Assembly: GCA_030035585.1 (NCBI GenBank)
Contig: CM057469.1
Coordinates: forward strand, 66,667,501-66,731,500
Direction of reading: 5' to 3'
From: Dugong dugon
Taxonomy: Eukaryota; Chordata; Mammalia; Sirenia; Dugongidae
DNA: 64,000 nt
In this document: one piece after another, positions 1 through 14,300 of the stretch
Layout of the letters: the number at the start of each line of letters is the position of its first letter
Numbering within the stretch: the stretch's first letter is position 1
The notes under the pieces: generated by a model
What the model was told of the DNA's origin: nothing
The model's input: the letters and a program-made list of their open reading frames with translations, nothing else
Databases searched by the model: none
Translations under genes and position numbers: made by a program

Positions 1-92
1 AATGTATGTATAAATTTTTGTATGGGAGACTAACTTGAAATACAAGCTTCATTTAAACTACAACAATAAAAAAAAAAGAATCATGTAAAAAA
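1..92 (+). repeat. 3' tail of an L1-type element
   Basis: AT-rich tail ending in an A-run. It closely matches the last bases of the element at 15406-16302, including a shared 'taaatttttgtatggg' stretch. The body of the element lies beyond the left edge or was never copied. Confidence 0.7.
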
Positions 93-400
93 AAAAAAAA
101 GATTAGATAGCGTCTTAATCAAATCTCTTTTGAGATATAAAAGAGAGAAGCGAGCAGAGACACATGGGAACCTCACACCATCAAGAAAGCAGTGCTGGGA
201 GCAGAGCGCGTCCTTTGGACCTGAGGTTACTGTGCTGAGATGCTCCCAGCACAATGGAAGACTGATGACAAGGACCTTCTTCCACAGCCGACAGAGAAGA
301 CAAAGCCTTTCCCTGTAGCTGACACTCTGAATTTGGATTTGTTGCCTACTGGACCACGAGAGAATAAACTTCTCTTTGTTAAAGCCGAAAAAATAAAATA
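93..400 (+). repeat. LTR-like interspersed repeat fragment (MLT1-like)
   Basis: Shares blocks with the copy at 22322-22970: 'cttttgaggtataaaag'-type sequence, a purine-rich middle, and an end in which an 'aataaacttctctttgttaaagcc'-type polyadenylation region is recognisable. This resembles solo LTRs of the mammalian MaLR/MLT1 group. The short open frames across it are not genes. Confidence 0.45.
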
Positions 401-924
401 AAGCGATCCTTCATCCAATGTGAATTTATAATTTATTCAGTAATAAGTACCCAACTAATTATCTATCATATGATGAGTCCTTGTGAAAAAAGACACACAC
501 ACAGCCCCGCCTTCCCAAAGCTTACCATCCAGGAATACAAGTGTATATAATATGCTATATTAAAAGGCATAATGAATGAAGTACAAGGTATTTACAGAAG
601 CAAGTAAGAGAGGTACCTAACTAAGTCTTGGAGAGACCCAGAAAGATGTCCCAGGGGAGAAGGGCATTGAAAATCAACATCTGATTTCATTTGAGTAGTT
701 AGATCAGTCAACCAAATAAAGATTTCCAAATTCCAGTTAGTAAAGAGCCCACTTATTTCAGGAAGTATTTGGTACAACAAAACTCTACTACAAAATAGAA
801 TGTTCTCAAATAATTCTTAGAGAGAATAGCAGAGACTGTCAGGTATTTTATCAATCCCCCCCCCCCCCCCACCTTCTGCCACAGGAATAGAACCCTTTAT
901 GGTTTAGTTTGGTACATAGCTGCC
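401..924. other. Intronic sequence, nothing recognised
   Basis: AT-rich sequence in intron 25 of KIF14. It holds a run of 15 C at 856-870 and no exon, RNA gene or repeat family I can name. Confidence 0.5.
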
Positions 925-1245
925 TAGAATAAAAACTACATTTCCCCAAAATATTTGCAGTTATACATGGCCATGTGATGCAGTTCCGGCCAATGATATA
1001 TAAATAGAAGTGTCATATGGTGATTTCCAGAATCTTCCCTTAATCCTGCTGGACTGAACTCAGAGGGAGCTCTACCACTGCGGTGGACATGAAGGCATTA
1101 GTTATGCCAGAGGGTAGCACTGGAAGAAGGCTGGATCCCGAGGACTTCGCACATACAGCCACCATGCCTACATTCAGATTTTACATGAGAGGAAAGTAAG
1201 CTTTTACCTTACTTCTTACCTACAGCCAAACCTAATTCCATCTGA
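925..1245 (+). repeat. LTR-like interspersed repeat
   Basis: Contains the 'ggccatgtgatgcagttccggccaatg' type of sequence found in many mammalian LTR-derived repeats, then a run around the phrase meaning aggtggacatgaaggc, and ends near 'gaggaaagtaagcttttacctt'. A related diverged copy lies at 61730-61995. The subfamily is not resolved. Confidence 0.4.
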
Positions 1246-1351
1246 TACAAATGAGGAAAATAAAATTACTTTCTTTGCCTTGATGTCAGCATGAGGTGAA
1301 ACCCCATCCATGACCAGAGTAAAGCTTTGCCTCTTCCCAATAGCTTAATTG

Positions 1352-1612
1352 AGGGCCAGCATGGTACATTGGTAAAGAGCATGGATTCTGGGCCCAAGAC
1401 TGCTTGGGTTCAAATCCCAACTCTACTACTTACTAGTTTTATAACCTTGGACAGGCTTTGCCTCCATTTTCCCATCTGTAAAGTGGTAATAGTAACAGTA
1501 CCCACTTCTTGGTTGTATATGAGGATTCAAGGAGTTAATACTTATAAATCACTTAGAACTTCTAGTGTTTGGTACACAGAAAGCCATGTAAGTCTTGGTT
1601 CAATAAATCAAC
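1352..1612 (+). repeat. MIR SINE
   Basis: tRNA-derived MIR: 'agagcatggattctgggccc' 5' part, core with 'cccatctgtaaagtggtaat', then 'aggattcaaggagttaata' and a 3' 'caataaat'. Ancient and diverged, typical of eutherian introns. Confidence 0.85.
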
Positions 1613-1771
1613 TGTAGATACCCACAATCTCAGGACTTCAAAGCAGGAAGGACTTCTGAAAATCCTATATATCTAATACAGATGATGTGGGGAAGAGGCG
1701 GACAGTAGGAAGTCAATAAATACTTACTGAATAAATGAATTCTTCAAATGATTACAAGCAAATCAATTTAC

Positions 1772-1956
1772 CTGCAAAAATAACTGCAAATAGCCTCCCA
1801 GTTTCTTAACTTCTTGTCTCAATTCATCTTCGAGTCTTGCTGTGCTTGTACAAGGGAGAAAATCATTCAGCCAGTGTTGGATTAGCACCACAAGCTGCTC
1901 AAAAGCGCATGCTATCTGGATAGTAAGTGACTGGGTTCCTCGATCAGAAGAGAATA
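1772..1956 (-). CDS. KIF14: KIF14 exon 25
   Basis: Residues 1292-1352 (185 bp), [10 protein letters not shown] to GGYLQLFLQ. Acceptor reads ttctttcaaag, donor CAG|GTAAAT. It completes Leu1291 from exon 24. Part of the helical C-terminal region; last exon in the window. Confidence 0.95.
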
Positions 1957-4900
1957 CTTTGAAAGAAAAACGAAAATTATTGGAAGAAATAATCTCCAAA
2001 TAAAAGAACTCATATATGAACACCATTAAAACATTTTAATACAGTATAAAAAATTCATGCCGGATGTCACAAATAGTCATTCAAATCAAAGTATAATATG
2101 CAGAAAATAATCATGTGAGTTAATAAAAGCAGGGAGGCTACTTACAGTTATCATGGCTTTCTTCATCTTGTTCTTCATGAGCTTTGGAAATGGCAAATAT
2201 GCCTTTATAAATTTTAAGAAAGTTAGTAATTAGACTGTCTGCTATCGTTTTTTCTTCATCATAACTCTGTCCAAGAAAATCTAATGAGGAACCAATCAAT
2301 TCTTTGCAAATTCCAGGAAGAAATGATTCTGCTGAATTTGAGTAAATGGTACTTGATTTCTCCATTAAGCCTATATCAACAAAAAACAGTGATCTTAGGC
2401 CTAGTTTTCAGGCACAATACTCTCTTTCAAACAATGCATTAAGGCAAGCATATTATAGAACCATTGGTCAATAAATTCAAAGTAGGTCATTCTGATTTCA
2501 ATACATCCTTATTTCTATATGCCAAAGTGAAAACACAGTCCCAAGCAGGGATCAATGAACCTCTCAACAGCAACAATCCATAGGTTTAGTAGTTCTTCAC
2601 CTGCAATACAGATAACGGAGAATCCAAAAATTCCACATAACTATTGCTTTAATCTGTTTTATTTACTTATTGGTAGAAATCAATCTTCCCTAACATCTAA
2701 TAAACTGTGAATTGGTGAAAACAATGGCAGTCAAATAAAATAAAACTGGAAAAGCAGGCAATAAGCTATATTAAAAGGAATGACCCAGTACCTCTATAAT
2801 AGTTCCTTTTTTAGGTATACTACAATCAAAATAGGGAAAAGCTAACTGAATATCTACAGTTAACATATCACATCTCTGGGAGATGGACTTTCAGAAAATG
2901 TAACTTCCTAAGCACTGTCCAAACCAAATAAATGGAAAAGCTTGAAAGAACTCATTCAGAGCCTCTGGAAATAACCTTACCCTGGAGTGCTGACACATAG
3001 GTATAACCATTCTCATTTAACATACAAGATTAGGTTTCTGGTCCACTCCATAGCCAATCAGAAGCAGCAAACTAAATGAAGGTAGAATAAAGGCAAAGGG
3101 TGGGAATATTAAGAGGCTGGAAAAAAGATAACTTAATTTGGGAGGAGAAAAACAGAAAAGCTACAAACCTCAAAGCAAATATTCCTATGGGGTAATAATG
3201 AATCAATATCATTATTAGGATGATGACTATCTTACAGTCATCAAGAATTGTTAACTATATAGTCTGTTTAAGATAATGAATTGTACTAATGCATTGCAAA
3301 ATCCAACATTAACATTTTAAAAAGACTTGCAAAAATCTAGTTTAAAAATATAACCCTTAAAATGAGAAGTTAGGACACTTGCTCAATTTCCCAAAGCTGG
3401 AAAGTGCTAGATGCAGCCCCGTATCCCAGAAGGCCTCATCCTCTTTCTACCACCTCACAGTGCCCAGACAGGCTATACTACATGTGTGTTTCCATTTTCC
3501 TTTTCAAAGACTGCAAACAAGCAAAGACTTCTCCTATCTCTGACCTCCCCTTAATATATTACCTTAATTTCTAAAAACAGCCCTTGAAGAAACAGCTGCA
3601 ATTATGTGGAAAAGTTACTTCTGTAAAACATCTTACTGTCAAATAATGCTGAATAAATATGTTGTTACCACAAATATATCACCTATTATTCTGCTGGCTA
3701 ACAACAACAACAAAAAAAAACCTACAGCATATTTTGATCTACCTTAGATTAAATAAGTAGTACAGATAATAACCATTTTCCTGAAAGATAATTTTATGAT
3801 TAAACAAAAAGAAACCCTAATCTCTTTAATTCAAAGTCAAGTTGAAATATAATTTCTTTTATTGCTACTCATACTCCATTAGTACATTTCTCATGTAGAT
3901 TATTATGTTACATAGTAATTTAAAAACTTTGTTTGCTGATGTATAATTTACATGCAGTAAAGTGTGCATATATAATTTATATGCAGTAGAGCAGAGGGTC
4001 AGCAGAAGACCCTTAACAAGATCGATTGACACAGTGGCTGCAACAATGGGCTCAAACATAGCAATGGTTGTGAGGATGAAGCAGGATGAAGCAGTGTTTC
4101 CTTGTGCTGTACCCAGGGTCGCTGAGTCGGAACCGACTCAACAGCACCTAACAACAACAACGAAAGTGTGCAAATCAATCTTAAGTGTACAGCATGCTCT
4201 TTACTAATATATGTATACTCCAGCGTAACCCCAACCTTTCCACTATCCCATCCAACAAGTTCCCTCTTGACCCTTCCCAGTCACTACCCCTAACAGAGGT
4301 GACCACTGTTCTATTCTGAATGATCCTGGATTCTGTTACCTGTTCTTGAACTTCATATAAATGGAATCATACAATACGTACTCTTTTGTGTCTGGCGTTT
4401 TTCATTCAACATAATGTTTTTGGGATTCATCCAGGTTATTGTACGAATCAGTAGTTCATTCTTTTTTATTGCTGCATATTAGCCCACTGTTACTACACAG
4501 TAATTTTAATTATTACAAATAGTTACACATATAAATTTACAGTGTATCCCCCATTCTGAAGGCAAATTAACATTATAATCAATATTGGTACAAAATAACT
4601 ATTCAGAGGAATCATTCTCATGACTTTTTCTTTTAAACATTTTTTTCCAATTAAAGTTATTTTTGAATAGATGATATATGCATACTATATAAAATTTTAA
4701 AAAAACCAAGGGGTATGGAGTGAAAAGGAAACCTTCCTTTCTACCTTGTGTCCCTCTCCGACACCCCCACGGGCAACCATCGCTTTCAGGTTATGGCGTA
4801 ATTCTCGAGACACCTCATTCATTCCCAGACATGTATGCATGCATCGTTTTTCTCCTCCCCACACAACAGTAGTATATAACAATCTTCAGCACTTTGCTTT

Positions 4901-7900
4901 TCTTCAGTTATAAGAAAATAATATTGTTATATATTTCTGAACAATATACAAGCCCTCCACATTTGACTTAGCCGTTCTACTAAAAGGCTTTGAGATAAAT
5001 CATATAGCACAGAATGTTAGAAGAGGAAGGGGCCATCCTGTCTATCCCCCTCCTTTTATAGAGGAAAGTGAAACTTCTAGGAGATGAAATGATGTATACA
5101 GGTGACAAAACAAGGTAGTGGTAAGGGCAGATGTAGAACCTTGATGCTTTTCTCACTGTGCAAACAGATTTGATGAAAAAAATACCTGACGAATGTGAAG
5201 AATGCAAATTCTGAATTGGGTGGACTTGTATGTCATGTAAACAATCAGAAATTCTTCTATTCTTCATCAAACTCCTGCTCCTATAAAGAGATAAACCATA
5301 AAATTGGTAGTTATATACCATATGGGATAATACTATTAAGAATATTTGTTCTAAAATTCTCTAAAGAAAATGGGCGTGCATGTATGTTTTCCATACAAAC
5401 ATTTTCTTTAAGGGCTAAATTCATTTGGTTCACTGAGTAAGAATTTTACTATTTACAGGAACTGTTCTAAACACATTGTTAATTAATTAAATAGAATAAA
5501 TATTTATTGAGCACTACTATTTACAGGCTCTGGAGACCTTGGTGAACGCTGCAGACATGGTCTCTGGGCAATCTGGGCTTACAGTCCAGAGGAAATGAGA
5601 GACACAAGACCAATAATTACAGTAAAGTGGTGAGTATTATGAAAACATAGAGTGCTATGGGACACCCTGAAGAACTTAACCCAGCCCAGAAAGTCAGGAG
5701 CAGAGACCCTTAAGGATAAGTAGGAGTTGGCCAAATGGAGAGGCAGGCTTGGGAGGCAGGCAATAGTGCTGCAGACACAAGGACCTGGATGAGGGAAGAC
5801 TGATTAAGAAAGTACTGCACATGCAAAGAACCAAAGGAGGCTCAGGAAGCCTGCAGTCTAGCCTATGAGAGAGAGTGGTAAGGGAGGGGCTGGGAAGGGA
5901 GCAGGGGCCGGCTTAAGGTTGACTTTGTATGCCACTTAGGAAGCTTGCATTTTCTCCTGAGCAAATTATCCTGGGAAACATTTTAAACAGGGGACTGATC
6001 TAGGGAAATAAACATCTAAGTAAATATTTGCTACCTAGTGTAAAAAGCATAATACCTGTGAAGTGCAGCAGTAGCACAAAAGAGGAAATGATTCCATCTT
6101 CAATCTCTTTTTGCTGCCTCTTTTCCTCAGTCTATCAAAACACCCAAATCCCTCCTGTGGGCATGACTGGCTGTCTAGCTACTACTTTCTTTCTAACTGC
6201 TTCTCAAAAAAGCAGCCTACTCCTTCTGTTACTTAAAACAGCAGCCTACTTCCATAATGTCATTCATCTATCAATTTTCTAAACTCCAACTCCAGCCCCC
6301 ATTATGTCAATGAAACTACTCAAGCAATGACCTAGATGAAAATCAAGTGGACCCTTTGAAGTCTTTTTCCTAACAGACCTCTCTACTGCTGGTGGCCACT
6401 CAAAGAAAAATACTGTTTGTTGAAAAGATTGTTAAACAAAAGCATCCTATCAGTAGCAGCCTAAATGTTTCCAACATAAATGTTTCCCATGAACTCCTGT
6501 AAGAAAAGCACGGAAATATGACTGATAATAGGGAAAAACCAAAAATCAAACCCATCGCTGTTGAGTTGATTCCTACACGTAGCAACCCTATAGGACAGAG
6601 TAGAATTGCCCCACAGGGTTTCCAAGGAGCAGATGGTGGACGTGAACTGCCGACCTTCTGGTTAGCAGCCGTAGCTCTTAACCACTGTGCCACCAGGGCT
6701 CTGATAATTAGGAAAGGAAGTATCAGTTCTCAAAGGTTACAGTTTTTCTAGTTAGGGGTGAAAGGAATGGTACATTATTACAGTAACTCTGAACTATGAA
6801 AACCGGTATCCTTTCAGCATTATCATAGTTAGTGTTTAAACCCAAACAAAGAAAACGCTGTCACATTCCTTTCAAAGAGTTTTTACTTAACCTCGGACAA
6901 AAATTTACTTTTAACTGTCAACATTACATAGCAAAATTTATAGGCAGCCAAATCAGTCTACTTTATTGCAGAACAACTGTGGCATATCACTGCCTAGGAG
7001 CAGTTCTATAATGAAGAGTCTGTCAGCGTTTCCATTACATGCTGCCATTCTCAGAGTCTGCAATTCTGTCATAAACATTCTCACAAGGCTAAAACTTCAT
7101 ACACAAGGTCTTAGCCCCCAAGAGCAATTCACTTTTTTTTTTTTTCAAATATGATACTTTTAAATTACAGAGGTTCTCAAAACATCTCTGCCAAACGAAA
7201 ACATGCCACTTAAAAATCTTAGAAAACATTAAAAGACGTTTTGATTTTTTTCAGTAACATTTTAAACCTCTGTTGATTCCCTAAAAGTCAGGGGGATATA
7301 AGATGTCAATCAACAACATTCAATAGGCTAGAATTTTAATGCTCATTAATTACTAATGTTCATATTGTTATCCACTATTCTAAGTACACAAAGTTTCTAC
7401 CTGTTTGCGATAAAAAGAATAAGAAACCAATAATTCTAAAATCTAAAGAAATCTGATGAATTTATAGGTCTGGTTTTCATTTTGAGGGGGCTTATGTTTC
7501 CTTACGTTGGCTTAAGTAGCCCAAACCTTATCCATCCAATTCCACCCAAGATCATGTTTAGCTCATTTTAGTGCCAGAGACTAACTTCATTTGAAGTTCT
7601 CAAGACAAATCACCTAAAGATATCACCGTGGGCTTATTGGTATTAGACCAGAAATCATATCCTCTCTGTATTCCAAGATTTAAACTTTATTTAATACATA
7701 TTAAGCACCAAATAATAATAAGAGCTGCCATTTATTGAACACCTACCCACCGTACTAGGAGTTTTATCTCTAGCCTTCAGTAACAATTCTGCAACATCAT
7801 CATCATCATCAGTCCCGTGTTACAGATAATCATGGTTTTGATGATTTATTTTATGTGTCAACTTGGCTAGGCTATGGTTCTTAGTCGTTTAGCCAAACAG

Positions 7901-8273
7901 TAGTATAGCTGCTGTTCTATAATGTAATTTAATGTAATGTAATCAATTAATCAGGTTGAAAAGGGAGTTTCCTTAGAAAGTGTTCTGCCTCCAGCCTATA
8001 TGTTGGCAGAACTCTCTCCCAATCTTTACTCTTTTCTTCACCTGACCTGTGGATCTTGGGATGCAAGCCTGCAGGAGTCTCCAGCTGGCCTCTTGACCTA
8101 TGAATTTTGGACTTGCCAGCCCTTACAATCACAATCGCATGAGCCAATTCCCTGAAGTAAATCAGTCTCTCTCTCTCTTTCTCTTTCTCTGTGTCACATA
8201 TATAAAGCAGCTGCTGCTCCTGCTACTTCTACTACGGCCACTGTCTTAGGGTTCCGTAGAGAAACAGAAACAG

Positions 8274-8312
<39 letters not shown>

Positions 8313-11300
8313 CATACATATACACACACACACCCCTTCTCCTCCCTTATCAACTATCTCATTATCCAACCCTTCACATTTACAACAATAGCAAAAATCT
8401 CCTATCCGACTATTTTGCGCATTAATGATGTATGTTTGGAAATAACAAATGCCAAGGTGCAAGGTGAGAGTAATGATGGCTTTGATGGTTAAGGTTATGT
8501 GTTGACTTGGCTGGGCCATGATTTTCAGTGGTTTGACAGTTATGCAATGATATAATATGGCAGTCATGTAATGATGTGGTCATCCTCCATTTTCACATAA
8601 TACCCTGGTCTTTGGAACCTAATCATGTTGGTAAGTGAGGAGAGAGCGTATATATATATATAGAGAGAGAGAGAGTATATTGTTTCTCTAGGAATCCTAA
8701 GATAGTGGTTGTAGCGTAAGTAGCAGGAGGAGCAGCTGCTTTATATACGTGACCTCACTTAATCTTCATGATAAAACCTGCAGAGTAGGTACACATTACA
8801 GTCTCCATTTTACAGATGAGAAAACTGAAGACTAGAGATATAAATGTCACTTGCCATGACCACACTGAGCATAGATGAGAACTCAGGACTCTGATATGGG
8901 AGGCTGTAGTTTCTTCACCGTACTACAGCAAGGGATACAGATAAGTTCCCTGTACTCAAGGAGCTCAGGATCTGTTTAACGGATGTGCTTTATATTTCTT
9001 TGTGGATAATGCATGTTATGCTTTGCTATTTCTTACTGTAGTGTAGCAGTTAGCATGTAGCAAATAAAGCAGCAATAACAGAGGAAAAGGTTGCTATGAA
9101 GTACTTCCATCTCGAGATTTTATAAATGGGTTAAAAATAAGCATGGTCAAAAACAAAGACAGACATAAAAAGGTATGGAAATCCAAATGGATTCTGAAGC
9201 TGCAGCTGAAGGTGATGAAGCTTTAAAAAAAAAGAAATTAATTTGAACAGAAAGATGCTCTTCTTTCAAAGGCAAAAGAGAGGCAATACAGGAGGGTAGT
9301 TAATAAAAACAGAAGATTTGGAGTCACTCAAGCCTGGATTTGAGTACTAGATCTTCCTCTATGACTTTGGACAAGTTACTTAACCTCTTTAAGTCCTCCG
9401 TTTCTTCATCTATAAAATGAGGTAATGACAGCACTTACTTTACAGGTATGTGGTAAGGACTAAATGAGATAATGCTTAGCAAACACTTGATAGATGTTTT
9501 TGATACTGATGATGCATCTGTTGATGTACTAATGCCATTGACACTTATACCCTGAAAATTCCCAAGTCACCCTTCAAAGTTCTAGACCGGAATATGTACC
9601 TGGATGTCCCCTGGGCACCTCATATTCATCACGTTCAAAAAGAAACTCATCTTAACCTCCATCTCAAGGAACATCCCTTTCCTCTAGTCAGTCAACCAAG
9701 TTAAAACCAGGAGTCATCCTTGAGCCCTTCCTCTCCCTGAATCCCACAACCAGTCACCATGTCCTATTGATTCTGCCTTTTAAATATGTAAAAAACCTGA
9801 TTCTCCTCCAGTAGCATCACCAGGAGGATGCAGGGGGTGTGGACCGCATCGGGTGATACTGTCAGAGGGGGTGACACCAAAATGACTGTCTATAAACTTT
9901 CTGTGCAGTGTTTCAGCAGAAATTTATTGTTTTTTATAAAAATATGCCTGTGGTGGTTCTGGACAGAGCTGGAGAAGGATGTGGAACATAATTCTAACTC
10001 ACAAAAGAAAGACCAGATTTACTGGCCTAAAGGAGACTGGAGAAACCCCGAGAGTATGGCCCCCAGACACCCTTTCAGCTCAGTGGTGAAGTTATCTCCA
10101 AGGTTCACCGTTCAGCCTGGGAGTGGACAGCCCCGTAAAACCAAATGAGACTAATGAGGTACAATAGTCCAGTGACAAGGGCCAGAAGGCAGAAGGGGAC
10201 AAGGAAGCTGGTGATAGGGAACCCAAGGCTGAATAAGGATATTGTTGATGTGTTGTGCGATTGTTAACCATTGTCATAGGGCAACATTTGTAGTAACTGT
10301 TAAATGAGCAACTATTTTGTTCTGTAAGCCTTCATGTTAAGTGAGAATAACAGCACAATTGGAAGAGCGTAGTCAATGTCACTGAACTGTGCATGTAGAA
10401 AATTTTGAAATGGTGTATCTTTGACTATGTGTATTTTCACCAAAAAAAAAGGTTGAGAAATTAAGAGGGTTGACATGTTGTGGGGTTGTTAACCAATGTC
10501 ATAAAACAATATGTGTACTACCGTTTCATGAGAAACTATTTGTTCTGTAAGCCTTCACCTGAAGTACAAAAGAAAAAAAAGAGAGAGAAAAAATAAATAA
10601 ATAAATAAATAAAAAATAAAAATTCCTGTGGTTAGTTATAACAACGAAAACATTTTTTGTAAGCCCAGCTTACATGCATCAATACACCTACAAGGCTAAA
10701 ACTCTATGCTAATTTATTTTTTGAATCTCTTAATGTGCTCCGATCAGAGCTGTCACTATGACCCATTTACAACGATGTTTCAGTTCATGCGGTTTCGTCT
10801 AAATGCCCTACAAGCATACGCTGTTGTTTTCATTGCTGCTAGTGTTTTTATAGTCACTGATTTTGTCAAATTCTCTGGTGTTTTAGCTATAATATTGTGG
10901 TAATTAGTGTTTGTGAATTTTGATTTATGAGTAACATTAGTACAGAAAACATTACTAAGGATTCTGTATGGTCTGTTATGGGAGGAGGTCCAGCGGGGGG
11001 CGGGGGGAGGAGGTGTGTGACACCATGAGTTACCACACCGGGTGACACCGACCCTACTGACGCCACTGCTCTCCTTGCCAGTTCTTCTGCCCAGTCTTAG
11101 TTCAGGTCTGTATCAACTGCTCTTGACTCTAGTTTTCTCAGTTCCTGGGCCTTGAGGATGGGGAGTATTTTTCACTCAGCTTTGTATCATCAAGATATGG
11201 CAGAGAGTAGTCATTAAAGAAGTATTTGTTTAAAAACCAAACTAAGGGGCTAAACTGGTTCCAAAGGCCAAGGTCTTTCCATCATATCATTTTTGTCTCT

Positions 11301-14300
11301 ATAATCTAAGTGCCTAAGGCCTAAGCCAAACTAGTTTTTCCTTGAAAAGCATCTATTCACTGTGGAAGTCTTTTATGTTTTTAGTTAATAAGCAACATTT
11401 GTCATAGTTAGAAGTTCTCTATCATCATGATTTATTCTTTTGTGGTACTCATCTAACTCTGACTGTATTTAAAATTCTATAACTTAGGATAAAATACCAT
11501 AGAATATGCCAAGTTCTTTAGAAGGGGTAGTTTAAAAATAATAAATACTGTTCATTTTTATAGGAAATTAGATTTATGCTGTTCTAAGTTGCTTGTAAGA
11601 CTTATATGATGATATACTGAACATTTTTGTTCCTCCTCTGAGTGATAAACAATTTAATGCCCTAAATGCTGTAATTTGATCAGTAACATACTGTTCTTCT
11701 GACATTTCTGGGTTCCCTTCACAGACATATTCATCATGACAATAGATAGTTCTTTTAAAATAAGGAAATGATACATATGTATACCCACAATATAAAAATC
11801 AATAGCAAAAACATCTTTACCTCCTTCTAGAAAATGAAGAAACTGGTGCATTTGTAATGTCAGGTTCCCATTCATCATCAGGATCACAAAAGACATCTTC
11901 ACCCCCGCTACTACCATTACTCTAAGAAAAACAGAATGATTATGGGTTAAAAAATGTTTAGCAACTAAGAAAAAAAAAGTTTAATACTTGGTTATGTTTA
12001 AAACATAAAATTACAGATTACTTGATAAGATAAAAATCAATTGCATCCCTGAAAAAATAAAAAATTAATCATATGACACTAGGACTTATAATATTAAAAG
12101 GGATCTGCTAAATCCAAGGCCCAACAACTGGTCTCTATTTACCTGGAACAAAGGAAGAAAGAGAGTCAGGAATAGGAGGAGGATATGGAATGTGAGGCTA
12201 ATTACCTCCATTAACAACTGTCTCCTTTGCCATGAGACCAGAAGAACTGGGTGGTGTCCAGCTACCATTACAAAACATTTTGATCAAAGATTCCATAGAA
12301 GAATCCTGATTAAAAGGCAGAAAATGCAGACCAGAATTTCAAATCTCATAGACTCCAGATATCCTGGTGCCATGAAGGTTGGATGAACCCCTGAAACTAC
12401 TGCCCATAGACTCCAGATATCCTGGTGCCATGAAGGTTGGATGAACCCCTGAAACTACTGCCCTGAGATAATCTTTAAATCTCAAACCAAAAATATCCCC
12501 TGAAGTCTTCTTAAAACCAGTAATAGTTCATCTTAACTAGTAAAAAATGTCTTCCTTGAACATTATGTTTTTTTAAGAACTATTTACGTGGCATCAAATT
12601 AACAACAGCAACTCGAAAGATTAGACAGAAACCTTAGGGGACAGTGAATTTATGTTAATGGAGGAGGAACAACTCAGAAAAGGAGGGTGAGAATGGTTGT
12701 ACAACTCGAAGAATGTTATCGATGTCACTGAATTGTACGTGCAGAAACTGTTGAATTGGTGTATGTTCCACTGTGTAAATTCTCAACAACAACAAAAGGA
12801 AAAAAAAGAAAAGAAAAAGAGATTTGCTAATATAAGCAACAAAATTCATTAAGTAATTCAGAAATAATAAACTTGGGATTTAGGAAACATACTGAAAACA
12901 AAATGATAAAATCCTCAGGAGAGAAATAACCTGAAATAAAATGTTAAGATACAATCATTTCCTGATTGACTATATTGATCATAATTATCTCTAATTTAAA
13001 TATTTAAAGCAATGCCAATTAAAGTTCTAGAAAAATACTACATAGAGCTTGATTTGGAGATATTATAATTATATGGAAAAATAAGTAGACACTATTGCAG
13101 TGAACAGTTGAAAGTAGGAAGTAAGGTAGTAATGCTGGTAATGCGCCCACCATGTTTAATGCATGTCAAGGCAAGAATAATCAAATGAGTACAGTACTGC
13201 GTCTTGTTGTTCTGACTACATATGCAACACACATTCATTGCAGAAAATTTAGAGATTATTAATACTTATAAACACAAAGAAGAAAATTAAAACCACCCAC
13301 AAACGTGTGATTTAGAGATAAATAAATACTGTCAGTGCTCTGGTATGCTTCCTTTCAGTCTTTTTGGATTTTCTGTTATGATTATACCTTGCATTCCTAG
13401 AATAAACACTACTTGGTCATGGTATATAATTACTCTTTCAATATATGGTTGGGTTTGATTTACTAATATTCCATTCGGGACCTCTGCAGTTGTGTTCACA
13501 GTGAGATCAGTTTGCAATTCTCTTCTAAGTCATCGTTTCTGCTTTTGTGGGGTTTTATATTTGTTTTTAATCAGTTATTCTAGCATCATAACATAAACTG
13601 GGACACTTTCAGTCTTTTCTATGGTCTGGAATAGTTTAAATGGAATACGGTTTATCTGTTCCTTGGAGGTTTGGAAGAGTTACCTATAAACCTGATTGAG
13701 ACCAGCACTTTTTTTATTTTTAAGCTAGCTTGTTGACAAACTTTTCAATTTATCTCATTATTATTCATCTATCCTTAAGCCACTTTTCAGTTTTCCTTTT
13801 CTACAAAGTCTTTTCTTTCTGGAAAACTGTCAAATTTATTAACATAAAATCTTATGTATAATTTAAAATTTGTTTTCTATGTCTTTATTTAAATACCATT
13901 TCTCATTCCTAAAATCACGTCTTTTCAGAAAACCAGAGCTTGAATTTGTTAATTTCTAATTCATTAATTATTGCTTTTACCATATTTAATAATACCTTCA
14001 TTTGCTTTTTGAGTTAAATATTTAATTCATTTTCTTTTTTTCTTATTAAAACAACGTAAACATTAAGGTTTTAATTTGGTGGTTGGTGGTGGTTGTTGTG
14101 TGCCAGGTGGATTCCGACTCATAGTGACCCTACAGGACAGGGTAGAACTGCTCCATAGGGTTTCCAAGGCTGTAAATCTTTACGGAAGCAGACTGCCACA
14201 TCTTTCTCTCGGAAGCAGTTAGTGGGTTGGAACCGTTGACTCTTCAGTTAGCAGCCAAGTGCTTAACCACTACACCACCAGGGCTCCTATAATTTGGTAG

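Noticed and set aside
4164..4970. Candidate tRNA genes among the tRNA-derived repeats
   Set aside because: A/B-box-like sequences occur only inside AfroSINE and MIR copies; none folds as an intact tRNA by eye.
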